This document shows positions 1 to 4,905 of a stretch of 7,725 nucleotides of DNA, piece by piece. The stretch lies in assembly GCA_003663585.1 (NCBI GenBank), contig QMTU01000025.1, forward strand, positions 1 to 7,725, given 5' to 3'. Within the stretch, counting starts at the first letter, position 1, and each line of letters starts with the position of its first letter. The notes beneath the pieces were generated by a model. It did no database searches, had not been told where the DNA came from, and saw nothing but the letters and a program-made list of their open reading frames with translations. Source of the DNA: Thermoplasmata archaeon (GTDB lineage: Archaea; Thermoplasmatota; B47-G6). Made by a program: the position numbers and the translations under genes.

Positions 1-2
1 AT

Positions 3-68
3 ATAACGATATTCGATATATCTGAGAGGCCGTCTGTAGGGGAGTCTCATGGGGTCAGTAGAGATTGA
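3..68 (+). other. Possible 3' end of an upstream gene, product unknown
   Basis: The third plus-strand frame is open from the window edge to a TGA at 66-68, ending in the residues SERPSVGESHGVSRD, and would overlap the ferredoxin start by 20 bases. The other two plus frames carry stops at 4-6, 23-25 and 37-39. Only about 21 residues are visible and I do not recognise them. If real, this gene would head the operon containing the ferredoxin. It could equally be chance, because the first 20 bases are AT-rich and could be promoter sequence. Confidence 0.25.
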
Positions 69-228
69 TAGAACTAAGTGCCTTCTCTGTGGAGCATGCG
101 TTGGATCATGTCCATTTTTAGCACTAGAGCTTCTGGAGACATATGTAGAATGGTACAAGGATCGATGTACACTCTGTGGAATATGCGAGCGCGCCTGTCC
201 AGTTGGAGCCATAACTGTCAGGAGGTGA
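49..228 (+). CDS. Small two-[4Fe-4S] ferredoxin
   Basis: This 59-residue protein carries two complete CxxCxxCxxxCP cluster motifs: Cys11/14/17/21-Pro22 and Cys40/43/46/50-Pro51. It is therefore a bacterial-type 2[4Fe-4S] ferredoxin, a soluble cytoplasmic electron carrier. The ATG at 49 is the first start after an in-frame TAG at 37-39 and follows a purine-rich AGGGGAG a few bases upstream. The stop codon is followed after 5 bases by the GTG of a geranylgeranyl reductase, and the last two Arg codons plus the stop (AGGAGGTGA) form that gene's ribosome binding site, so translation of the two is probably coupled. From the known use of a ferredoxin partner by geranylgeranyl reductase in Methanosarcina, I infer that this protein feeds electrons to the downstream enzyme. 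The cluster assignment is very secure; the partner assignment rests on adjacency. Confidence 0.9.
   Translation: MGSVEIDRTKCLLCGACVGSCPFLALELLETYVEWYKDRCTLCGICERACPVGAITVRR
219..228 (+). promoter_or_regulatory. Shine-Dalgarno site for geranylgeranyl reductase
   Basis: The string CAGGAGGTGA is a near-perfect match to the archaeal 16S anti-Shine-Dalgarno sequence. It ends 5 bases before GTG 234, which selects that codon over the GTG at 225, the TTG at 231 and the distant ATG at 78. It lies wholly within the last codons of the ferredoxin. Confidence 0.8.
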
Positions 229-233
229 GTTTG

Positions 234-1424
234 GTGTTTAAGGAGAAATATGACGTAGTAGTCATTGGAGCAGGACCTGCAGGATCATCAGCTGCCTATG
301 AAGCAGCGAAAAGAGGACTTAAAGTTCTCCTCATAGAAAAGAGGGCAGAGGTGGGAAGCCCTATAAGGTGTGCTGAAGGTGTGGGTAAGGAAGGATTAGA
401 GGATCTAGGGATTAAGCCTAAAAGCGAATGGATAGCAAACGAAGTTAAGGGAGCAAGGATATACGCCCCTTCTGGTGACTATATCACTCTAGAAGCGTCT
501 ATGGCAGGGTCAGAAGTAGGATATGTCCTTCACAGAGATAAGTTTGATCAATATCTAGCAAAAATGGCTGTAGATGCAGGAAGCGAGTTATACACTAGAG
601 CCATGGCTATTGGGCTTAAAAGAGAGGACTCAGAAATAGTTGTTCGCATAAGGCATTTTGGAAATTTATACGAAGTTAGGACTCCAATAGTTATAGGTGC
701 TGATGGGTTTGAGTCGCTTGTAGGTGAGTGGGCGGGAATTAGGACTAGGTTGGATCCCAAGGACATCAATGTGACGTTTGAGTACAGGATCACTGGGGCA
801 AAGTTTGACCCCGACTACACAGAGTTTTATATAGGAAATGAAGTAGCTCCTGGAGGATATGTGTGGATTTTTCCAAAGAGCGAAAAGGAGGCAAACGTTG
901 GTATAGGAGTGCTGCTCTCACGGGTGGACTCAGAGAAGAAAAGGCCAAAATACCTTCTTGACAAATTCCTTAAAGAGCATCCTAAATACAGGGGAAAAAT
1001 AATTGCAGTAATAAGCGGAGCTGTTTCTGTATCAAAACCATTAGAGCCCTCTTACACTGACAATGTTATGCTCGTAGGTGATGCGGCTAGGATGATAGAT
1101 CCTCTAACGGGTGGAGGAATTATACATGCAATAATATCAGGAAGGGCTGCAGGTGAGACTGCTGCTAAAGCTATAGAAAAAGGAGACTACTCTAAGAGGT
1201 CTCTAAAAGAGTATGAAGCCAGATGGAAGCCTAAGATATATGAAAAGCTTCTTAGGAACTACTTAGCAAAAGAGATTTTTGTTAAAGTCTCTGATGATGT
1301 GTTTAACAAGATTGTAGATGCACTAAAGGACTACGATTTCAGCAGAATAAACACCTATGAGCTGTTAAAGGCCATAGGAGAAAAGTATCCTGAAGTCGTA
1401 GAGGAATTATCCCAATACCTCTAA
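234..1424 (+). CDS. Geranylgeranyl reductase family flavoprotein (archaeal lipid saturase)
   Basis: This 396-residue FAD enzyme is predicted to reduce the double bonds of geranylgeranyl chains in archaeal phospholipids (digeranylgeranylglycerophospholipid reductase family). Visible motifs in order: the Rossmann dinucleotide fingerprint GAGPAG (residues 12-17) ending in Glu35 for the FAD ribose; PIRCAEGVG (43-51) with the family cysteine Cys46; GGYVWIFPK (207-215), the conserved substrate-side strand; and GDAARMIDPLTGGG (282-295), the second FAD motif. The length matches the family. The frame stays open back to an ATG at 78, but that stretch overlaps the ferredoxin and gives non-homologous residues, so the GTG at 234 after a strong ribosome binding site is the start. 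It follows the ferredoxin by 5 bases and ends against endonuclease III on the other strand with no spacer. The family also includes reductases acting on chlorophyll or quinone side chains; an archaeal lipid substrate is the most likely here. Confidence 0.9.
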   Translation: MFKEKYDVVVIGAGPAGSSAAYEAAKRGLKVLLIEKRAEVGSPIRCAEGVGKEGLEDLGIKPKSEWIANEVKGARIYAPSGDYITLEASMAGSEVGYVLHRDKFDQYLAKMAVDAGSELYTRAMAIGLKREDSEIVVRIRHFGNLYEVRTPIVIGADGFESLVGEWAGIRTRLDPKDINVTFEYRITGAKFDPDYTEFYIGNEVAPGGYVWIFPKSEKEANVGIGVLLSRVDSEKKRPKYLLDKFLKEHPKYRGKIIAVISGAVSVSKPLEPSYTDNVMLVGDAARMIDPLTGGGIIHAIISGRAAGETAAKAIEKGDYSKRSLKEYEARWKPKIYEKLLRNYLAKEIFVKVSDDVFNKIVDALKDYDFSRINTYELLKAIGEKYPEVVEELSQYL

Positions 1425-2105
1425 TTATTTGTTTTCATTGTACTTTTTGTTTTTATAATACATGCATATCTCCTTTAAACAGCAGTTCTTACAAGATGGT
1501 CTTCTAGCTTTACAGATACTTCTGCCAAATTCTATAAGCTTCTTATGATAGATATAATAGAGATCCTTTGGAATAATACTTTTCCAGAAGTTTGAAATTT
1601 CTTCATAATTAGCCTCCCTCACGACCCCTAATCTTAACGTTATTCTTCTTATATGTGTGTCCACAGGAAAGACATCTGCTCTATGGGTTATCATAAGAAC
1701 GACATCTGCAGTCTTTACTCCGACACCTTTTATTCCTGTGAGAAAGCTTTTAGCTCTCTTTGGACTCATCCTTAAAAATGCATCCTCTCCACCTATCTCG
1801 CTAAAAGCCTTTGCTGCTCTAACTATAGTCTCTGTCTTACCTCTGTACATCCCAGATGGTCTTATACACTTTATAATATCGTCTCTTCTGGCATTGAGTA
1901 TGTTCTCAGGCGTTATTTTGCCAATCGCGTTCTTAAGGTTTTTTAGAGCTCTTATAGCATTTCTATCTGTTGTGTTCTGAGATAGAATAACTGATACTAA
2001 TACCTCAAACGGGTTTCTAACGTGTGACACTACAAAGGAAGAGTTATTTGTATAAATATTTCCTAAACATTGTTTAATGACATCCCATAGGCTCATTAGG
2101 CTCAC
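1425..2105 (-). CDS. nth: Endonuclease III (DNA glycosylase/AP lyase)
   Basis: This is a base-excision repair enzyme of 226 residues that removes oxidised pyrimidines and nicks abasic sites. The helix-hairpin-helix LTGIKGVGVKTADVVL (122-137) contains the catalytic lysine Lys131. FPVDTHIRRI (146-155) carries the catalytic aspartate Asp149. SQNTTDRN (42-49) matches the family's Gln/Thr loop. The C-terminal iron-sulfur loop is complete, with C-X6-C-X2-C-X5-C at Cys198/205/208/214. After the cluster there is a polar tail rich in Lys, Asn and Tyr. The start is a GTG at 2105 whose GTGA overlaps the stop of the upstream GTPase gene, so the two are co-transcribed and probably translationally coupled. 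An ATG three codons in (2096) is an alternative. Its stop codon touches the stop of the geranylgeranyl reductase on the other strand. Confidence 0.93.
   Translation of the reverse strand: MSLMSLWDVIKQCLGNIYTNNSSFVVSHVRNPFEVLVSVILSQNTTDRNAIRALKNLKNAIGKITPENILNARRDDIIKCIRPSGMYRGKTETIVRAAKAFSEIGGEDAFLRMSPKRAKSFLTGIKGVGVKTADVVLMITHRADVFPVDTHIRRITLRLGVVREANYEEISNFWKSIIPKDLYYIYHKKLIEFGRSICKARRPSCKNCCLKEICMYYKNKKYNENK
1428..1458 (+). terminator. T-rich terminator of the ferredoxin-reductase operon, inside nth
   Basis: Just after the reductase stop codon the plus strand has several runs of T (TTTG, TTTTC, CTTTTTG, GTTTTTATAA), the usual form of intrinsic termination in archaea. These bases are antisense to the last codons of endonuclease III, whose lysine/asparagine-rich tail supplies the A runs. 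No hairpin is needed or seen. Confidence 0.5.
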
Positions 2106-3241
2106 GCCCTCTTTTTTAGATATATTGTTATCACGTCGCCATCTGAGAGCACATGTTCAAGGCCGACTCTTTGACCTGGATATTTAACACTTCTACCCCA
2201 TACACATGCGTACTTAAAGTCCTCAATAAAGTTCTCACCAAGCTTTTCGCAGACATCAGCAACTCTAGCTGGAGACTTAAGGACTAACGGACTTGAATAA
2301 TCAGGAGATCCATTAGGTGGTTTTAGATATACTCTAACAAGGTTTAACTTGCTTATGATTTTCTCCTTAAGAACATCTATATTCCATCCCTTAAGGGCAG
2401 AAACAGCTACAGAATCCTCCTTTTTTATGCCCAAAGATCTAAAATAGTAAGATATATTTCTAAGGTAATTTATATCGTCTATTACAAGATCTACCTTATT
2501 AAGAACAAATATCGCAGGTATATATGCTCTATTTCCTAAAGCAGCATCTATTATGTCCTCTATTGTAATGCCTCTTTCATTTATCGTAATCTCAGCTGAG
2601 TGATATCCAAGTTCTATAAGTGCTTCCTTTATGATCTCCATTGACAAACCAATATCGTTTGATGCATGAATTTGAATCCCTCCAGTTCCTGTCTTTGTAA
2701 CCTTTATGTTAGGTCTTCTCTTGTTTATCCTTATTCCTGCTTTATACATCTCTCTCAGTATCATCTCTGTAAACTCATATGTGTAGACATCTAACACAAT
2801 AAGAGCAAGATCTGCAGATCTAACAACTGAAAGAACTTTTTTACCTTCTCCTCTACCCTCACTTGCCCCCTCAAGAAGTCCTGGGAGATCTAAAAGCTGT
2901 ATGTTTATACCACTGTGTTCCATCATCCCAGGGACTACTTTATTTGTTGTAAAGAGATAATTACCAACCTGACTTACATTCTTTCCTATGAGAGCATTCA
3001 TAAGTGTACTTTTACCAACACCTGGAGGACCAACTATTGCTACGGAAGCATCGCCACTTTTCTTTATGTCATAGCCAGGGCCCCCTTTAGCCTTTCTTCG
3101 ACGTTTCTCAAGTTCTTCCCGAAGCCTGGCTATTTTTGCCTTTAATTTCCCAATGTGATGTTCTGTAGCCTTGTTATATTCTGTCCTTTTTAGTTCTTCT
3201 TCAAGTTCCTTTATTTTTCTTTCTATGTCACTAAACATCAT
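2102..3241 (-). CDS. DRG/Obg-family GTPase with TGS domain
   Basis: This 379-residue P-loop GTPase is of the DRG (developmentally regulated GTP-binding) branch of the Obg group, proteins linked to ribosomes and translation. An N-terminal charged helical region (residues 1-52) leads into GGPGYDIKKSGDASVAIVG and then G1 GPPGVGKST (71-79), G2 threonines Thr98/Thr99, G3 DLPG (118-121), G4 NKVD (248-251) and G5 SALKG (281-285). The DRG-specific insertion lies at about 170-235 between G3 and G4. A TGS domain fills about 302-376, with the characteristic DFKYACVWGRSVKYPGQRVG segment. The G1 loop reads PPG where DRG proteins usually have FPS, and the G2 region (TTNKVVPG) also departs from the usual TTLTCIPG. 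Tandem ATGs at 3241 and 3238 have no ribosome binding site upstream, which suits a leaderless transcript. It is the first gene of a two-gene operon with nth. The family is certain; the cellular role is inferred from the family. Confidence 0.93.
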   Translation of the reverse strand: MMFSDIERKIKELEEELKRTEYNKATEHHIGKLKAKIARLREELEKRRRKAKGGPGYDIKKSGDASVAIVGPPGVGKSTLMNALIGKNVSQVGNYLFTTNKVVPGMMEHSGINIQLLDLPGLLEGASEGRGEGKKVLSVVRSADLALIVLDVYTYEFTEMILREMYKAGIRINKRRPNIKVTKTGTGGIQIHASNDIGLSMEIIKEALIELGYHSAEITINERGITIEDIIDAALGNRAYIPAIFVLNKVDLVIDDINYLRNISYYFRSLGIKKEDSVAVSALKGWNIDVLKEKIISKLNLVRVYLKPPNGSPDYSSPLVLKSPARVADVCEKLGENFIEDFKYACVWGRSVKYPGQRVGLEHVLSDGDVITIYLKKRA

Positions 3242-3260
3242 TCTAATTAATAGTTATTAG

Positions 3261-3272
3261 TTAATAAAAATT
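3261..3272 (-). promoter_or_regulatory. TATA box for the DRG GTPase-nth operon
   Basis: On the minus strand AATTTTTATTAA is centred about 26 bases before the ATG at 3241. The usual archaeal TATA-to-start spacing would therefore begin the transcript at or next to that ATG. No GGAGG or GGTG lies between, consistent with leaderless translation. Confidence 0.5.
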
Positions 3273-3300
3273 GAGAGGACCACTTCCATAGTGAGTTATC

Positions 3301-3310
3301 ATTTTAAAAT
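3301..3310 (+). promoter_or_regulatory. TATA box for the mannosyl-3-phosphoglycerate phosphatase gene
   Basis: The plus-strand string ATTTTAAAAT is a good archaeal TATA box. A start site about 25 bases downstream falls near 3330, after the in-frame ATG at 3319 but before the ATG at 3361. It gives a leader of about 30 bases holding GGAGAG at 3346-3351. This supports 3361 as the start codon. Confidence 0.5.
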
Positions 3311-3360
3311 CCGAGATTATGTATCATTTAATACAGGATGCCTTTGGAGAGTTGAACATT

Positions 3361-4164
3361 ATGAAGACAATATTTGTTACAGACCTTGACGGAACGCTCT
3401 TGGACAAGACATATGATTATAAGCCTGTGGAGAAGTTTATAAGAAAGTTAAAGGCCAAAAAAGTAGATGTAGTGTTTTCATCAAGTAAAACCCTAGAGGA
3501 GCAAGAATACTACAGAGAAAAACTACGTATAAAGGACCCATTTATAGTTGAGATTGGAAGTGCAATTTTTATTCCAAGAGACTTTTTCTCTCATATTTAC
3601 CCAAGAACGAGATCAGTGAGAGAATATCACGTAATAGAGTACGGACTCAGGATAGAGGTCATAGAGAAGCTTCTTAAGGATGTTGAAAACGTTTATAACG
3701 TCTCTCTAAAGCGATTTACTAAGATGACACCCCATGAAATCTCAGAAGTAACAGGCCTTCCCTTGAAAATGGCTGAGTGGGCTAGAAAGAGAATGTATTC
3801 AGAGGTGATAGTAAAGGGTTTTCCTAATGAGGACGAGATAAAAGAAATCCTTAGGAGATACTTTCACTTAAATGTGTTCACTAGTGAGAGGCTTATAACC
3901 GTTGTAGGAAGGGCAGATAAGGGTGTAGCTCTTCGAATACTTGAAAATCTCTACTACGAAGAATACGAATCAATTGAGATAATAGCCGCAGGAGATGGAG
4001 AAGCGGATATTCCGATGATCCTTGCTGCAGATCTTGGAGTTTACGTTTCAAATGGGAAAAGAATTCCTAATGTTCTAAAAAGCAAGAAAAATGTAGTAAT
4101 TGTTAACAACAGAGAAGAGCTTATTGAGTTTATGTTAAGATACCTCTCCTCCTCGAGGAAGTAG
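3361..4164 (+). CDS. Mannosyl-3-phosphoglycerate phosphatase-like HAD hydrolase
   Basis: This 267-residue HAD-superfamily phosphatase is predicted to dephosphorylate mannosyl-3-phosphoglycerate to the compatible solute mannosylglycerate. HAD motif I is DLDGTLLD (8-15), with nucleophile Asp8 and acid/base Asp10. Motif II is FSSSKT (39-44). Motif III is Lys187 in GRADKG (183-188). Motif IV is GDGEADIP (211-218), with acidic residues Asp212 and Asp216. PFIVEIGSAIFIPRDFF (60-76) and MTPHEISEVTGLPL (122-135) are typical of this phosphatase family and separate it from generic Cof-type phosphatases. The ATG at 3361 is preferred over 3319 because the TATA box at 3301-3310 places the transcript start beyond 3319, and because it begins just before motif I. 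The partner synthase gene is not in the window. A glucosyl-3-phosphoglycerate substrate cannot be excluded. It ends 2 bases from the stop of a PadR-family gene on the other strand. Confidence 0.85.
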   Translation: MKTIFVTDLDGTLLDKTYDYKPVEKFIRKLKAKKVDVVFSSSKTLEEQEYYREKLRIKDPFIVEIGSAIFIPRDFFSHIYPRTRSVREYHVIEYGLRIEVIEKLLKDVENVYNVSLKRFTKMTPHEISEVTGLPLKMAEWARKRMYSEVIVKGFPNEDEIKEILRRYFHLNVFTSERLITVVGRADKGVALRILENLYYEEYESIEIIAAGDGEADIPMILAADLGVYVSNGKRIPNVLKSKKNVVIVNNREELIEFMLRYLSSSRK

Positions 4165-4166
4165 CA

Positions 4167-4613
4167 CTACTTCTCAAAGTATTTATTTTTTGTATCTTTT
4201 ATCTTCTTAAGAATGCTGTCAAGTCTGCTTATTAGTTCATTAACTATTGTCTCGACTTCCTCAAGCCCTTCATCGACCTCCCTTGATGCTGAGAGTTTTC
4301 TAAGAGCTCTTTCATGAAGTTCTCTGAGAAGATCCAAAACTCCCATCATGAGCTCTATTTCGGCCTTTACATACCCTTTGCCCTTCTCCGTGAGCTTATA
4401 GTAAACCCTACGGCCTACTTTCTCAACGCTAACGAGCCCTTCCTCCTCAAGCTTTTTCAAAGTGGGATATACACTTCCTGGACTTGGGGTTATTCCAGGA
4501 ATGCCAAGCTCTCTAAGAATCGTTATAATAGAATAACCGTGCAACCTTCCAAAGGACAGGAGCAAAAGAAGCACGTATTTCATACCAAATCCAGTAGGTC
4601 TTCTTTTAGCCAT
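4167..4613 (-). CDS. PadR-family winged-helix transcriptional regulator
   Basis: This 148-residue DNA-binding protein has the PadR domain at its N-terminus: FGRLHGYSIITILRELG (21-37), the recognition-helix region TPSPGSVYPTLKKLEEEGLV (42-61), and the wing GRRVYYKLTEKG (67-78). Residues 85-148 are a charged helical tail, the usual dimerisation part. PadR proteins are dimeric repressors, often controlling efflux or stress genes, but no target is evident here. The frame opens at GTG 4625, but GGTGA ending 5 bases before the ATG at 4613 selects that ATG. It ends tail to tail with the phosphatase gene, separated by 2 bases. Upstream there is no gene of its own operon; an insertion-sequence relic abuts it and appears to provide promoter and leader. 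A perfect dyad at 4622-4635 overlaps the ribosome binding site and is a candidate self-operator. Confidence 0.9.
   Translation of the reverse strand: MAKRRPTGFGMKYVLLLLLSFGRLHGYSIITILRELGIPGITPSPGSVYPTLKKLEEEGLVSVEKVGRRVYYKLTEKGKGYVKAEIELMMGVLDLLRELHERALRKLSASREVDEGLEEVETIVNELISRLDSILKKIKDTKNKYFEK
4177..4205 (+). terminator. T-rich terminator of the phosphatase gene, inside the padR-like gene
   Basis: About 15 bases past the phosphatase stop the plus strand has T runs (TATTTATTTTTTGTATCTTTTATCTTC), a typical archaeal terminator. These bases are antisense to the last codons of the PadR-family gene, which encode the lysine-rich ending KKIKDTKNKYFEK. Confidence 0.5.
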
Positions 4614-4621
4614 TCTTCTCA

Positions 4622-4635
4622 CCACACTGGTGTGG
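4622..4635. promoter_or_regulatory. Perfect dyad overlapping the PadR-family gene's ribosome binding site
   Basis: CCACACTGGTGTGG has 6-base perfectly complementary arms around a 2-base centre. On the minus strand the right arm's final GG is the start of the GGTGA ribosome binding site, and the dyad ends 9 bases before the ATG at 4613. It could be a binding site for the dimeric regulator, or an RNA hairpin (5 bp, CCAG loop) that partly hides the ribosome binding site. It does not resemble the ATGT/ACAT operators of bacterial PadR, so the assignment is only positional. Confidence 0.4.
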
Positions 4636-4637
4636 CC

Positions 4638-4760
4638 TATCCTGCCCTAAAGGGCGGGGTTTTAGGAGGAGTTTGGTTGTTCCTTAATGGGATGATCCTT
4701 ATCCTCCTTGGCGGGGTCATGCCGCCACTATCCCTAGCCTTATGGCTTCGGGGCTACCTT
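4638..4760 (-). ncRNA. Possible omega-RNA-like scaffold remnant
   Basis: The minus-strand RNA after the tnpB fragment can fold into three stems: TAGCC/GGCTA (4735-4756), TGGCGG/CCGCCA with a 7-base loop (4709-4727), and the terminal hairpin (4641-4658). In tnpB elements this 3' region forms the scaffold of the guide RNA, and the bases just past the right end are the guide. Here those bases are the leader of the PadR-family gene. No TnpB is encoded in the window to use it, so it may only be fossil sequence. Confidence 0.3.
4641..4658. repeat. Right-end type hairpin of the IS relic
   Basis: CCTGCCC-TAAA-GGGCGGG forms a 7-bp stem with one T-G pair and a 4-base loop. On the minus strand it is preceded by AAACTCCTCCTAAAACC, the kind of sequence seen at the 3' end of archaeal tnpB elements and their guide-scaffold RNA. 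Confidence 0.6.
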
Positions 4761-4787
4761 TTTCAACAGGTTAATTGCACCATTTAC
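4740..4787 (-). pseudogene. tnpB C-terminal fragment
   Basis: The minus-strand frame reads VNGAINLLKKVAPKP and then TAA at 4742-4740, matching the (D/A)VNGAxNI(L)xK ending of archaeal TnpB proteins. The nearest possible start (ATG 4797-4795, at the expected distance from the TATA box) is in a different frame and stops after eight codons. The piece is therefore joined out of frame to the element's left end by an internal deletion and makes no TnpB. It is short, so the call depends on the surrounding hairpins as much as on the residues. Confidence 0.6.
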
Positions 4788-4815
4788 CCTTGTACATCCT
4801 ATGTGTGTATTAGAG

Positions 4816-4828
4816 TATTTAAAAATAT
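4816..4828 (-). promoter_or_regulatory. TATA box of the IS relic, candidate promoter of the PadR-family gene
   Basis: The minus strand reads ATATTTTTAAATA, the best TATA match between ValRS and the PadR-family gene. A start about 25 bases on falls at about 4796, beside the relic's ATG (4797-4795), the normal layout for a leaderless tnpB. The sequence between there and the regulator's ATG has no comparable TATA box. If this promoter is active, the regulator mRNA has a structured leader of about 180 bases. A second candidate, TTTATAAAA at 4887-4895, lies just outside the left hairpin. Confidence 0.45.
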
Positions 4829-4852
4829 CACTACCGCCAACCCCTCGCGCAC

Positions 4853-4871
4853 CCCCGCCTGAAAGGCGAGG
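4853..4871. repeat. Left-end type hairpin of the IS relic
   Basis: CCCCGCC-TGAAA-GGCGAGG forms a 7-bp stem with one A-C mismatch and a 5-base loop. Its minus-strand arms (CCTCGCC/GGCGGGG with a TTT-containing loop) resemble the hairpin at 4641-4658, as expected for the two ends of one IS200/IS605-type element. Confidence 0.6.
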
Positions 4872-4905
4872 TCCTACAAGCAACAATTTTATAAAGGAAT
4901 CACAG

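Larger units (their letters stand above)
4636..4875 (-). mobile_element. Internally deleted IS200/IS605-type (tnpB, IS1341-like) relic
   Basis: This roughly 240-base stretch between the PadR-family and ValRS genes contains no intact gene but keeps the skeleton of a tnpB element read on the minus strand. In order: a GC-rich hairpin with CCTCGCC/GGCGGGG arms (4853-4871); a strong TATA box (4816-4828); an ATG at 4797-4795 at the expected leaderless start; a short C-terminal TnpB piece reading VNGAINLLKKVAPKP then stop (4740-4787); a structured region with a 6-bp stem (4709-4727); and a second hairpin CCCGCCC-TTTA-GGGCAGG (4641-4658). The VNGAIN-LLKK ending follows the last zinc-finger/RuvC part of TnpB, and paired GC-rich hairpins are the transposase recognition form of this family. 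Most of the tnpB gene is missing, so the element could only move if a transposase acted in trans. The ends are approximate, since this family makes no target duplication. Confidence 0.65.

Noticed and set aside
78..233. N-terminal extension of the geranylgeranyl reductase frame back to an ATG at 78
   Set aside because: It overlaps the ferredoxin gene in another frame, gives no family-like residues, and a strong ribosome binding site ends 5 bases before GTG 234, right in front of the FAD fingerprint.
548..793. 81-codon minus-strand frame inside the reductase gene, and similar plus-strand frames at 1657-1980 and 2915-3145
   Set aside because: All lie antisense to well-supported genes and show no domain or translation signal.
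3319..3360. Earlier ATG at 3319 as the phosphatase start
   Set aside because: The TATA box at 3301-3310 would start the transcript after it, and the extra 14 residues do not look like the start of a HAD protein.
4147..4160. Palindrome TCCTCGAGGA near the phosphatase 3' end as a terminator hairpin
   Set aside because: It lies in coding sequence (Ser-Ser-Ser-Arg codons), is followed by no T run on either strand, and 10-base palindromes of this kind occur by chance.
4314..4862. 182-codon open frame on the plus strand across the PadR gene and the IS relic
   Set aside because: It is antisense to a clear PadR domain and runs through hairpins of the relic. Its residues match no family I know and it has no ribosome binding site.
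4788..4880. Minus-strand frame open through the left hairpin into the tnpB stub, suggesting a longer TnpB piece
   Set aside because: The frame is open, but it crosses the terminal hairpin and the TATA box, so the residues before VNGAIN are better explained as non-coding left-end sequence joined by deletion.
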